Assembly (NCBI RefSeq): GCF_005938625.1
Contig: NZ_VCNJ01000001.1
Location: 1-64,000 of the forward strand
Length of the DNA: 64,000 bases
Reading direction: 5' to 3'
Source of the DNA: Pseudomonas fluorescens
Lineage (GTDB): Bacteria; Pseudomonadota; Gammaproteobacteria; Pseudomonadales; Pseudomonadaceae
Positions 1 to 9,083 of this stretch are shown here, piece by piece. Both the position numbers and the translations under genes were made by a program. The notes beneath the pieces were generated by a model. It worked only from the letters and a program-made list of their open reading frames with translations, was not told where the DNA came from and searched no databases. Position 1 is the first letter of the stretch. Each line of letters starts with the position of its first letter.

Positions 1-12
1 GAGCTTTGCAAG

Positions 13-1323
13 TTACTTGGGATAACCGGCGCGCTTCATCTCGCGTTCAGTGGTTTGCTGCGCAGCGGCCAGGGCTTGATCCACCGTGGTCTGGCCGATC
101 AGCGCCGCCGAGAACAGCTTGCCAACCTGGGTGCCCACGGCCTGGAACTCAGGGATGGTCACCAGTTGAATGCCAATGTACGGCACCGGTTTCAGCGTCG
201 GTTTGCTCGGGTCAGCCGCTTTCAGCGATTCCAGCGTGACCTTGGCGAACGGCGCTGCGCTCATGTAGGCGTCGCTGTAGGTCGAGGCGCGAGTGCCTGG
301 CGGTACGTTGGCAATGCCATCAGTTTTGGCCACCAGCTCGCCATACTCTTTGGAGGTCGCCCAGGCGCTGAATTCTTTGGCGGCGTCTTTAGCTTTGGAG
401 CTGGTCGGAATCGCCAGCGCCCACGAGTACAGCCAGGCCGAACCTTTGTCAGTCACTTGATGCGGGGCGAAGGTGAAGCCAACGTGATCGGCAACCTTGC
501 TCTGGGTCTTGTCGGTGACGAACGAGCCGGCGACGCTGGCATCGACCCACATCGCGCATTTACCGCTGTTGAACAGCGCAAGGTTTTCGTTGAAACCGTT
601 GCTGGAGGCGCCCGGCGGGCCGGATTTCTTCATGGTGTCGACGTAGAAATTCAGCGCGTTTTTCCACTCAGGGCCGCTGAATTCCGGTTTCCACTGCTCA
701 TCGAACCAGCGCGCGCCGTAGGCATTGGCGACGGTGGTGATCAGTGCCATGTTCTCGCCCCAGCCGGCCTTGCCGCGCAGGCAAATGCCGTACTGTTCTT
801 TGTCTTTGTTGGTGAGTTTTTCGGCGAAGCCGGCGATCTGTTCCCAAGTCGGACGTTCCGGCATGGTCAGGCCGGCATCCTTGAACAGGTCGGTGCGGTA
901 ATAAGTGATCGAGCTTTCCGCATAGAACGGCAGGGCGTACAGCGAACCCTTGACTGACAGGCCTTCACGCACCGACGGGAACACATCGTCGAGGGCATAA
1001 CCGGCCGGCAGATCCTTCATCGGTTCCAGCCAGCCTTTGGCGCCCCACAGTGCGGCTTCGTACATGCCGATGGTCAACACGTCGAACTGACCGCTCTGAG
1101 TGGCGATGTCGGTGGTCAGGCGCTGGCGCAGAACGTTTTCTTCGAGCACGACCCAATTGAGCTTGATGTCCGGATGCTCGGTCTCGAAGGTTTTCGAGAG
1201 CTTTTGCATGCGGATCATGTCGCTGTTGTTGACGGTGGCGATGGTCAGGGTCTGGGCGCCAAGGCTGACGCTGCTGAGGGTCATGCAGGTGAGGGCAAGC
1301 AGAGCTTTTGCAGTGGGTTGCAT
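13..1323 (-). CDS. mtlE: Mannitol/polyol ABC transporter substrate-binding protein
   Basis: This is a periplasmic solute-binding protein of the extracellular family 1 (sugar) type, 436 residues, expected to deliver mannitol or related polyols to an inner-membrane ABC permease. The N-terminus is a clear signal peptide (charged MQPTAK, hydrophobic stretch, cleavage after SLGAQ or nearby). The ATG is preceded by a good AAGGAG ribosome-binding site. The polyol assignment comes from overall likeness to Pseudomonas MtlE and from the MtlR-type activator immediately upstream on the same strand. The permease, ATPase and mannitol dehydrogenase genes of the known mtlEFGKDYZ operon would lie beyond the left edge, so operon membership is inferred. 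Confidence 0.85.
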   Translation of the reverse strand: MQPTAKALLALTCMTLSSVSLGAQTLTIATVNNSDMIRMQKLSKTFETEHPDIKLNWVVLEENVLRQRLTTDIATQSGQFDVLTIGMYEAALWGAKGWLEPMKDLPAGYALDDVFPSVREGLSVKGSLYALPFYAESSITYYRTDLFKDAGLTMPERPTWEQIAGFAEKLTNKDKEQYGICLRGKAGWGENMALITTVANAYGARWFDEQWKPEFSGPEWKNALNFYVDTMKKSGPPGASSNGFNENLALFNSGKCAMWVDASVAGSFVTDKTQSKVADHVGFTFAPHQVTDKGSAWLYSWALAIPTSSKAKDAAKEFSAWATSKEYGELVAKTDGIANVPPGTRASTYSDAYMSAAPFAKVTLESLKAADPSKPTLKPVPYIGIQLVTIPEFQAVGTQVGKLFSAALIGQTTVDQALAAAQQTTEREMKRAGYPK

Positions 1324-1666
1324 CGTGCACTCCTTTTCTGCACCCGGTGGGTTACAGAAGGACAGTTATTGTTTTTGTGTCTTCCTGTGCAGGAAGAATG
1401 TGCACTGATTACAGCCTTCAATCGCAGGGCTGACAAATCATCCCTAGCACTTTGATCGGTACTTTTTTGCACTGGGCTTTGACGTGGTGAATGCAGAGAA
1501 GGGCTTTTCAGCGCCGAGGTGCTATCGAATGCGTACAGGTTTCTGTTGCCGACACAGCCCCTTGTAGGAGTGAGCCTGCTCGCGATAGCGGAATGTCAGC
1601 CAACATTTTTGCAAGCTGTCACACCGCTATCGCGAGCAGGCTCACTCCTACAGGGGAATTGCGTTG
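1324..1666. promoter_or_regulatory. mtlE upstream region
   Basis: This 343-base gap separates mtlR from mtlE. It must hold the mtlE promoter and the MtlR operator, but I cannot identify boxes by eye with confidence. Its only clear structure is the REP doublet listed separately. Because the REP pair sits nearer mtlR, the bases from about 1324 to 1550 are the likely regulatory part. Confidence 0.5.
1558..1656. repeat. REP doublet (inverted pair)
   Basis: Two almost perfect complementary arms of about 33 bases (1558-1591 and 1624-1656) flank a roughly 32-base spacer. The core reads TGTAGGAGTGAGCCTGCTCG followed by CGATAGCGG and its reverse complement. This is the arrangement of a common Pseudomonas fluorescens REP family mobilised by RayT/TnpAREP transposases. 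It lies in the mtlE-mtlR gap and could fold into a long hairpin between the two transcripts. Confidence 0.9.
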
Positions 1667-2572
1667 TCAGTGGTGGTTTTGCTCGGTCAGGCGCTGCACG
1701 GCGAGCCGCCGGTAGTGCGATGGCGTCATGCCCTTGAGCTGCTGAAAGCGCCGATTGAAATTGGAAATATTGTTGAACCCGGACTCAAAGCACACCTCGG
1801 TCACCGGTTTGTCACCATCGGCCAGCAGTTCGCAGGATTTGCTGATACGCAGGCGATTGACGAACTCGATGAAATTGCGCCCGGTGGCCTGTTTGAACAC
1901 CCGGCTGAAATAGGTCGGCGTCATGCCCAGATGCTCGGCGACTTCCTCTAGCGAGATGTCGCGGGCGTAGTGGCTGAAGATGTAATCGACCGCCCGGTTG
2001 GTGCGATCGATGTTGTGCTCGTCGGCCAGTTGCGGAGTGGTGGCGCCAGACAACAACTGGAAATCATCACTTGCCGCCAGCAGCTCCATCAGAATGAAAA
2101 AGTGCCCGAGACGGGTGATGCCTTTGCTGTCGGCGATCCGTTGCATCAGCGTCATGGCCTGGCGGATGGTGCGCTTGCAGCGAAACTCGATGCCATACTG
2201 TGCACGCTCCAGCAGGGGCGCCAGGGTCTTCAGTTCGGCAAACACCTGGTGGCCACTCTCGAACAACTCGTCGGTGAAGTTGACCAGCATGTCGCGCTTT
2301 TCAACGACCTCGTCCTCGGCGACCTGGCTGATCCAGTTGTGCGGCAGGTTGGGGCCGGTGAGGAATAGGGTTTCGGGATAAAAGTTGCCGATGTAATCGC
2401 CAATGAACACCTTGCCGGAACTGGCGACGATCAGGTGCAGTTCGTATTCCTTGTGGAAATGCCAGCGCACCAGCGGGCACGGAAAACCGTGCTGGCGGTA
2501 GATGATGGACAACCCGTTATGGTCATCCATCAACTCGTATGAGGGGTCGGTCACGCGGGCGGTTCGGGTCAT
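1667..2572 (-). CDS. mtlR: AraC-family activator of mannitol genes
   Basis: This is a 301-residue AraC/XylS regulator with an N-terminal cupin-like sensing half (about 15-170) and a C-terminal pair of helix-turn-helix motifs (about 195-290). The family signature GFNNISNFNRRFQQLKGMTP is visible near the C-terminus. Length and sequence match the known Pseudomonas fluorescens MtlR, which activates the mtl operon in response to mannitol, sorbitol and arabitol. It is transcribed in the same direction as mtlE and lies 343 bases upstream of it. The ATG at 2572 lacks a strong Shine-Dalgarno sequence, so a start at 2527 is possible. Confidence 0.85.
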   Translation of the reverse strand: MTRTARVTDPSYELMDDHNGLSIIYRQHGFPCPLVRWHFHKEYELHLIVASSGKVFIGDYIGNFYPETLFLTGPNLPHNWISQVAEDEVVEKRDMLVNFTDELFESGHQVFAELKTLAPLLERAQYGIEFRCKRTIRQAMTLMQRIADSKGITRLGHFFILMELLAASDDFQLLSGATTPQLADEHNIDRTNRAVDYIFSHYARDISLEEVAEHLGMTPTYFSRVFKQATGRNFIEFVNRLRISKSCELLADGDKPVTEVCFESGFNNISNFNRRFQQLKGMTPSHYRRLAVQRLTEQNHH

Positions 2573-2640
2573 GGCGAGCTACTTTTTTTATTATCGCCTG
2601 CCGATCATGCCTCGTTTCTCGGGGTGTGCGCCAGCTTCAC

Positions 2641-3528
2641 TCAAACGGCCTGTTCGTGAACCATGCTTCGGGACTTATCAACGGCTTTTTCCTGATTGAC
2701 CCGCTGGCAGAAACGCACAATGTTCGAGTTTTTAATAAAATCGAAATTGATGATGTTGCACTTTTTTGCCCAGTCGGATTTGTCAGGGTCGAACCACGAG
2801 TCGATCTCGTCGAGAATTCGCTGAGGGCCGCCAAGGGTAAAACTGGTTGCCGACAGCGACCATGGGTACAGCGTGCTTTTGTGGGTTTTTAATACTTCTT
2901 TGATATAACCCTGCAGGTCGAGAGCACTGACAAGCTGTTTATCGATCCATACATGCTCAATTTTTCCATAGATTCGATAGTCCTGTGTTTCCCAGGTCAT
3001 TGGCGCTGCCACCATTATTCTTTGCAATGGACTGGTTGCCTTGAGCTGGCCGAGGGTCATATGCAAGTTCCGATTGGGGATCATTCGGTCACCCAGATGT
3101 TCCAGCATTAACGTCTGAAATTCCGAGTGGTCAAACGGGTCTTTGCCATTTCCCAGTTCATGAAAGTCCAGAATGATGAATTCATTGGTGTTTCGTTCAT
3201 AGAAGCCTTTCAAATCACGCACAAGATCTTCAAGGGTTCGAGAAGACAGGTAACCGTTGTGGTGGCAGCGAAACTTCGCCAGGCCTCGCGCCTTGTTATC
3301 GACAGTCAGGCGTACATCAAGGGCCCGGGCTCCGCGGTTCAGTTGTGAGTAAAAGGATACGTCCTGACAGGCCAGCCAGTTCTTTCCGGGGATCAGCGCA
3401 TAACTCGCTTCGTTGTCGCAGCCAGCATTATGTGTGCCTGGCAAGGTCAACTCAAACAGCGACAAGTTATCGATTTGCGGTGTATCTGCCATCCATTGGG
3501 AGGCCTGGAAGTTTTCAATTTCGTTCAT
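2641..3528 (-). CDS. PI-PLC X-domain phosphodiesterase-like protein
   Basis: This 295-residue protein has the fold signature of bacterial phosphatidylinositol-specific phospholipase C. The motif LPGTHNAG carries the first catalytic histidine (about His33), GARALDVRL supplies Asp71 and Arg73, and CHHNGY gives the second histidine (89/90). The spacing is close to that of Bacillus PI-PLC (His32, Arg69, His82). A downstream stretch, FIILDFHEL, fits the barrel core. No signal peptide is visible, so it may act in the cytosol or leave by a non-Sec route. The ATG at 3528 is preferred because GCAGGA lies 8 bases upstream; an ATG at 3537 is in frame. It is last in a same-strand row behind a glycosyltransferase and a giant protein. 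Substrate is unknown. Confidence 0.8.
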   Translation of the reverse strand: MNEIENFQASQWMADTPQIDNLSLFELTLPGTHNAGCDNEASYALIPGKNWLACQDVSFYSQLNRGARALDVRLTVDNKARGLAKFRCHHNGYLSSRTLEDLVRDLKGFYERNTNEFIILDFHELGNGKDPFDHSEFQTLMLEHLGDRMIPNRNLHMTLGQLKATSPLQRIMVAAPMTWETQDYRIYGKIEHVWIDKQLVSALDLQGYIKEVLKTHKSTLYPWSLSATSFTLGGPQRILDEIDSWFDPDKSDWAKKCNIINFDFIKNSNIVRFCQRVNQEKAVDKSRSMVHEQAV

Positions 3529-3647
3529 GTTATACATCCTGCGATGGATTTAAAGTTTATAGAGAGTTGTGCGCGCAGGATGTTTATAACGGTTGCCGGT
3601 TGATTGGAAAAGTTTGCTTTTAATGCAAGTCGTGTAGAAGTAATTGC

Positions 3648-4958
3648 TTATGAATTTTGTGTGTGTTGGCTGTTGTTGTTTTTTGCTTCAATCCATTGCG
3701 ACATATATTGAGTGCTTTTATGTGCGTGATGGCGAAGCATGCTGCCCGTGAAGTTTTTCGCTCTAAGCCTATGCAGGTGTTGTTGGCAATAATTCAGTTT
3801 TTCTATCAATGCCAAACCATGTTCTGATTGTGAGTAGCGTTCATTCAACAGCGTGTATCCCGTCAGGCGAGCAACCTGCCAACGTGCCTCGTCGTTATAT
3901 AGCGCCACGGCATTGTTGGCGAACTCGACTGCGCTACTCGTGACTGCGCCGGGCCACGCGTGATCGCCATGCATTGCCTCGGCACCCACCGGTGTCGTGA
4001 CGCTGGGCGTGCCACACAGCATGGCATCAATCAGTTTGCCCTTGATCCCGGCACCAAAGCGCAAAGGCGCCAGACAGACCCGAGCGGCAGACATGACCTG
4101 CAACGCATCTTCGGCCCAGTTCATGATGTGGAAGCCTTCACTGGCGTTATGCAGTGCGGTGGCTTTCGGTGGCGTGTAGGCGCCGTAGATATGCAATTGT
4201 GCCTGGGGCAGTTGTTGGCGAATCAGCGGCCAGATCGTGCTCTTCATCCAGAGCACGGCATCCCAGTTGGGCGCATGACGGAAGTTGCCGATGCTCAAGA
4301 AGTTCGCCCTGTCTGCAAACGTGGCAGGTGTTGGCGCAGGCGGATCGATCATTAACGGACACCAGTGCAGCAACTGCTGAGGCAGGCCGAACTGTTCGAT
4401 CAACAATTGAATTTCCACTTCGGAGATCATCAGGTTCAGATCGCATCGAAACAGCGCGGCAATTTCGCGTTTGGCCAGATCGGTTTCGGCCATCAGTTCG
4501 AACTCGTCGCGCAGGGCGGGGGCAAATACATCACTGAAATCATTCTGGTCCGGATTGACCTTGAGGCGAGACTTGAGTCGCTGATGACGCGCATGCCGCA
4601 GACTTTGCAAGTCGGACGTTTCCAGTACGCGCAGGGCCTGAGGGCAGTGTTTTTCAACGCGCCAGCCGAACTGCTCCTCCATCATGAACTGGTCGAACAA
4701 AACGATGTCCGGGGCCAGTTCGCTGATGAAGTGATCAAAGCTGCTGTTGTTGAGTTCGATAGCGACTTCGCGAATGCCGAGTGCGGCAAGATCCGCCTTG
4801 TGCTCGCCTGGGCCGGCCGGGCTACTGAAAGTAATTTCCCAGCCTTGTTGAAGGAATGTTTCGAGGATCTGCATGACGTGCCCGCTCGCCGCTGAGGAAC
4901 GCGGCTCTGGCCAGACGTATCCGATGACCAGGACTTTGGTGGCGGCGGGTTGAATCAT
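3648..4958 (-). CDS. Glycosyltransferase, GT4-like
   Basis: This 436-residue protein looks like a GT-B fold glycosyltransferase. The first half begins with TKVLVIGYVWPEP and a glycine-rich turn (SSAASGHVMQ). The second half holds the donor-binding portion: FLSIGNFRHAPN, LHIYGAYTPP, ARVCLAPLRFGAGIKGKLID and TTPVGAEAM, the usual pattern of family 4 and 1 enzymes that use nucleotide sugars. No membrane segment is seen. The ATG at 4958 is favoured because AAGGA sits 9 bases upstream; upstream ATGs at 4967 and 5003 are less well placed. It lies 127 bases downstream of the giant protein gene and 119 bases upstream of the PI-PLC gene, all on one strand. The acceptor is unknown. Confidence 0.75.
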   Translation of the reverse strand: MIQPAATKVLVIGYVWPEPRSSAASGHVMQILETFLQQGWEITFSSPAGPGEHKADLAALGIREVAIELNNSSFDHFISELAPDIVLFDQFMMEEQFGWRVEKHCPQALRVLETSDLQSLRHARHQRLKSRLKVNPDQNDFSDVFAPALRDEFELMAETDLAKREIAALFRCDLNLMISEVEIQLLIEQFGLPQQLLHWCPLMIDPPAPTPATFADRANFLSIGNFRHAPNWDAVLWMKSTIWPLIRQQLPQAQLHIYGAYTPPKATALHNASEGFHIMNWAEDALQVMSAARVCLAPLRFGAGIKGKLIDAMLCGTPSVTTPVGAEAMHGDHAWPGAVTSSAVEFANNAVALYNDEARWQVARLTGYTLLNERYSQSEHGLALIEKLNYCQQHLHRLRAKNFTGSMLRHHAHKSTQYMSQWIEAKNNNSQHTQNS

Positions 4959-5085
4959 GGACAACATTCCTTCACGGCGACGAGGGGTAAAAAAAGGGCG
5001 CAATTAAACCACAGGGGTGGGGTGTGCGCCCGATTGTGAACAATATCCCTCAATACCGCGGCTCGGCATCCTGCGTAAACCGACT

Positions 5086-8000
5086 TTAGAAATGCGGGTT
5101 TGCCAGATTCAGCAAGAGCGGCCCCTTCAGAAATTCCCCCGCGTCTGCACTGTCTATGGCATGCCGCAGAGTGGCAAGGTTAAACATAAAGGTAGCCGGA
5201 TGGGTCCGGTACTGATCGATCAGCGAGACCGCCACTGAATAGGATTCGGCATTGAGCAATGCAGGATGGTCTTGCACCAGTTTCGGCCATTTGGTGAGGT
5301 TCGCCTCAAACTCCTCGAAGTCTGCAAGGTTCGCAAAAGTGTGGTGAGGGTTGGCCAGATTCTTCGGGTGTGCCTTGCGAGCATTTCGCGCGAACTCCAT
5401 CAAGCCTGCCGCATCGTATTCTGCGGGTGTGATGCCGGCTCTGACTTCTCCGTAGTAGAAATCAAGTGTGCCTGGCGTGCCATGGGATATTTCGTGGACG
5501 AGAACATCGCCAATTCGGGCATCGTCATACTTGGCTAACTGGTACCACTCATCCAGGTTGTCAGGATAGATCGCCAGGAATTTCGTCGCGCTGTCATCCA
5601 CCTGTGTGCCCGCATCAAGACTGGCTTTCCAGTGTTTATAAGTTGTGGTTTTCAACGCGGCGAGTGTATCGGTGCCACGTTGGCGGAAAGACATATGGTG
5701 TGGGCCCAGCGATCCGAGATCCTTGCGCATTGCCCGCAAGTTCCTGCTCACGTAATTGATGGCTTCGTCCGAATCCGTGCCGAAAACGTATTTGACGATG
5801 GACCGAACGTCGTCATTGTCGATCTCTGACAGTAACTGGAGTGTGTTGTCCAGTTTGCTCTGAGCAAGGGGCGTGGCTTTTTTCAAGTACGCTTTTGTAT
5901 AACTGAAAGGCGTCGCTCGTTTGAATAACCTGAAGAATGAGAATTTTTCTCGCGGCTTGATGTTTTTCAACGCCGGTCCCCAGGCCTGACCGCGTGTGTT
6001 CAATGCGAACCATTCATCATTGTGTCGTGCGGACCAGACCTGAAAGAGGTCCTCAGACGCGTTTGCAGGCCGCCAGTCTGCGAGGCGAATGGTGTCTGGA
6101 TCAATCACCGCGACCCAGTGGCGTTGCGGGGTGGGAGCCGACCATTTACGGGCATCGGACAACACATTTTCCAGCTGGGTGAAACCTTTGTTGAATCCCT
6201 TGCGTAACAGTTTTCCGCCCTTGAACAGCAGATCAGGTACGCCGTCCAGCGGGTTGAACACATTATTGACCAACCCCAGACCCACTTTTGCCAGCGCGCT
6301 GGCTTTGGTGGCCACGGTCATGGTTTTGGCAACAAGGCTGACCACCTGGGCAACGGCACCGACCACCAGCAAAACAGTCATCGCCGCTTCGAGCGCACAT
6401 GCCCCGGCCCCTTGGACTTGTCGCTCCACGTCGTCCGAACTCAAGTCTTCGATACAGGATTTGAAGGGCACCACGAAATTGAGAAAGGTATCCAGATCCG
6501 CTTCCCGTTTTGCGCGCACAGCCTCCAGGCGAGTCTGTCCCCAGCATTCTCTGACCAACTCGTCATAGGTAGCGATCGGTCGGTGCTTGAGTACGAAATT
6601 CGCCAAGGGGTCGAATTCGGCTGAGTAGAAACTCTGGTAATAACCCTTGATTTCCTCGGGGGGAGCAGACACCGGCAACTGACCGATTTTATCAATCACG
6701 CCCGAACTGACTTCGATGAGGCCAGGCGGAACTCCATGGGTATAACACTCGATGTTCGTCGGCAGTGAATGCACTGTTGCCGGCAGCGAGTAGCCTGTTG
6801 CATTGCTGCGCACGCTGGTACTCAGCAGGTTTTCTTTTTCAATCAGCGCTGCCAACTGACGATTCTCGCGACAGGTGCCATGCAAAGTGAAAAGTTCGTA
6901 ACAGGTCATCCGGTCTTCGAATTCGCAGCAGAGGACCACACCATAGCGACCCATTGACTCCTCTATTTCTTTATGGCTTTCCGTCGGTTTGCGTGAGGTG
7001 CTAGCGAAGATTGAGTAAAGGGTCGACGATATTGGATTAGTGGGTAGATTGTTGGGCGTCTGGAGTTTCGCGACGGAGGGTCTGAGACTGAAAATTGTCA
7101 CCTTGCCTTTGAGCAAACGCGTTCTATCGGCAATAGGCATCGCGCAAAACGCTTGCTTCAAGTGCGTACTCATTGCCTTCATATGTTTGAGGTAATCGCG
7201 ATTGAACTGCCGGTGAAACTCTCCGTCAGGCGCAATCAGATTCGGCAGCATGCGAGGAAACGCGGTGTACATGCTTTCTCCTTTCCTCACGTCCCATTCC
7301 CGGGTTGCCAGGTCATTGGACATATGCAGTTCCACAGGCGACAGATAAGCCCGGTCGCCAAAGGCATCTGCCCACGCCACATTGTTCTTCTGAAACATGA
7401 CGTCATGTTCCAGATAGTTGCACCCTTTGGCGACCTGTTTGAGGATGTCCAGCGAGATACTTCTGCGGGTAGGCAATGGGCGGACCAGTGTGTCGGCCGT
7501 CTCGGCAAGTGTCCGGGCAACCCGTTCGTAAGCACTGGACGCTTTTTCAAGGACGTCCGGGATAGATTTCGCTACATCATCCGGTGTGATGATCTTGTTG
7601 AGTAACGCCCAATCAATCACAGCGTCTCCTGCCGCGAGTGCATCGATTGTCTTGTGGAATCCGGAAACCGCAGGTTGCTTCGACAGTTGGTGCAACCGGG
7701 TATAGGTCATCGAACGTGTCGATCCCGGCGCGAGGGTTTCCTGCACTGCAACGGTTCGGCAGAACTCGACCCATTGCGGTGTCCCCAAAGCCAGGGTCGC
7801 TGGTAGATCTTTCACCAGAAATTCCGGTGCAGCCTCGGCGAGTAACAAGTGAGCGGCCAATGCTGCATTTTTTTTGCTGATCCGGTGATGCTGGATGAGG
7901 TGCTGTTCGAATGCCTTCTGAACGTCAGCGAAGGATTTCTCAATATGCTCGACGGCGTATAAATCGAAACCTGCCACCTGATTACGCGGCTCTGGTTCAC

Positions 8001-8910
8001 CGATTCGAGGATGAAGGTCGAGCAGCAAAGCCGTCAGCATCACCTGCTTGAGCGATTCATCTGGTTGCGGCTGATGGTCTCGCGCGCCATACCAACCCAA
8101 ATCCTGGACAAAGACGCCGGCCCATCGAAGCGCAATGGGGCTGGAAACCAGTCGTTCGAGAGTGTGTTCAGCTTCATCGCGTTTGAAGGGTGTCGACTGT
8201 TCGCCAAAGATGCTGTGCGAAAGGTGCTCCAGTAGCGGCTGCCCCTGCATGTAACTGGTAATGAATAAACGGAACGCGTTACGTTGATCTGCAGAAAGCG
8301 TGACCGAGTTGTCGACTCCAGCCTTGATCATTTCCCAATAGTTGCCGAGCGGCGGTGTCACTACGGGCGGTTGCATCAGGAATGTTGTCAGGCTGGAACA
8401 TTCAGTGGCCGTTTGGGGGATGAAGAAGTCATGAAACTTGAGCCATTGTTCCAGTTCGATTTGTTCAGACAGGGAAATGCTTCCCCCGGTCAGTTCGGCC
8501 ATTTCGTACAGCGTCAAAAGATCATCTTTGAGGCTGGGTGCGAGTTTGTATGCGTTGGTAAATTGCACGGTACTGTCAGCGTGTTTTGCGTGTATTTCCC
8601 CTGCGGCGGTTACTGAAAACTCCGAATGGTCAGGAAGTTGCAAAGTGGCCGAAAGTTTTTTGAAGGCTTCTTGCTCGCACAGGTTTTGCAACATTTTCCT
8701 GCCAGGTTGCAAAGCGGCTTCAAGTGTAGAGCCGGATTCGAGTGTAATGGAGGCGCCGGCCAGAGATATCGCCTGTGATGATCCGGTTGTGTTATTGCGC
8801 TGTTTTAATTTGTATATAACTTCCAGGCGTTCGGCGTGGTCAAGTTGAGTGTGGCGAGCTGGATTCGAAAAGTCTTTATGGGTTGTCCAGTTTATGTTTG
8901 TGAGGTTCAT
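5086..8910 (-). CDS. Giant toxin-like protein with C-terminal aspzincin (M35-type) metalloprotease domain
   Basis: This 1274-residue protein has no Sec signal peptide. Most of it (about 1-820) resembles the large, poorly characterised Pseudomonas proteins often named dermonecrotic-toxin or DUF6543-like; I recognise no enzyme there. A hydrophobic helical stretch follows at about 835-880 (AAMTVLLVVGAVAQVVSLVA and onward). The C-terminus carries HEISH at 1139-1143 followed directly by GTLDFYYG at 1147-1154. That is the aspzincin pair HExxH plus GTxDxxYG: two zinc histidines, catalytic glutamate and a zinc-binding aspartate (Asp1150). NAESY at 1220-1224 resembles the conserved tail of the same family. 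By comparison with known secreted M35 enzymes it could be a proteolytic toxin with its own delivery region. Its codons are more A/T-rich than the flanks. Confidence 0.75.
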   Translation of the reverse strand: MNLTNINWTTHKDFSNPARHTQLDHAERLEVIYKLKQRNNTTGSSQAISLAGASITLESGSTLEAALQPGRKMLQNLCEQEAFKKLSATLQLPDHSEFSVTAAGEIHAKHADSTVQFTNAYKLAPSLKDDLLTLYEMAELTGGSISLSEQIELEQWLKFHDFFIPQTATECSSLTTFLMQPPVVTPPLGNYWEMIKAGVDNSVTLSADQRNAFRLFITSYMQGQPLLEHLSHSIFGEQSTPFKRDEAEHTLERLVSSPIALRWAGVFVQDLGWYGARDHQPQPDESLKQVMLTALLLDLHPRIGEPEPRNQVAGFDLYAVEHIEKSFADVQKAFEQHLIQHHRISKKNAALAAHLLLAEAAPEFLVKDLPATLALGTPQWVEFCRTVAVQETLAPGSTRSMTYTRLHQLSKQPAVSGFHKTIDALAAGDAVIDWALLNKIITPDDVAKSIPDVLEKASSAYERVARTLAETADTLVRPLPTRRSISLDILKQVAKGCNYLEHDVMFQKNNVAWADAFGDRAYLSPVELHMSNDLATREWDVRKGESMYTAFPRMLPNLIAPDGEFHRQFNRDYLKHMKAMSTHLKQAFCAMPIADRTRLLKGKVTIFSLRPSVAKLQTPNNLPTNPISSTLYSIFASTSRKPTESHKEIEESMGRYGVVLCCEFEDRMTCYELFTLHGTCRENRQLAALIEKENLLSTSVRSNATGYSLPATVHSLPTNIECYTHGVPPGLIEVSSGVIDKIGQLPVSAPPEEIKGYYQSFYSAEFDPLANFVLKHRPIATYDELVRECWGQTRLEAVRAKREADLDTFLNFVVPFKSCIEDLSSDDVERQVQGAGACALEAAMTVLLVVGAVAQVVSLVAKTMTVATKASALAKVGLGLVNNVFNPLDGVPDLLFKGGKLLRKGFNKGFTQLENVLSDARKWSAPTPQRHWVAVIDPDTIRLADWRPANASEDLFQVWSARHNDEWFALNTRGQAWGPALKNIKPREKFSFFRLFKRATPFSYTKAYLKKATPLAQSKLDNTLQLLSEIDNDDVRSIVKYVFGTDSDEAINYVSRNLRAMRKDLGSLGPHHMSFRQRGTDTLAALKTTTYKHWKASLDAGTQVDDSATKFLAIYPDNLDEWYQLAKYDDARIGDVLVHEISHGTPGTLDFYYGEVRAGITPAEYDAAGLMEFARNARKAHPKNLANPHHTFANLADFEEFEANLTKWPKLVQDHPALLNAESYSVAVSLIDQYRTHPATFMFNLATLRHAIDSADAGEFLKGPLLLNLANPHF

Positions 8911-9083
8911 GAGAAATCCGTTTGTCTGATGTGTCGGATATCCTCATTTTTTATTTTTCGTCTATCAAGTACTACTGTGTAAGTACATTGTTCGGTAGTT
9001 AATAAAGTTGGGCATTTTGCGCTATGGAGGCGGGCAGCGATACCCCTTCGTCATTGTTTGAAGGGGCGCAATAAAAGGCTGTG

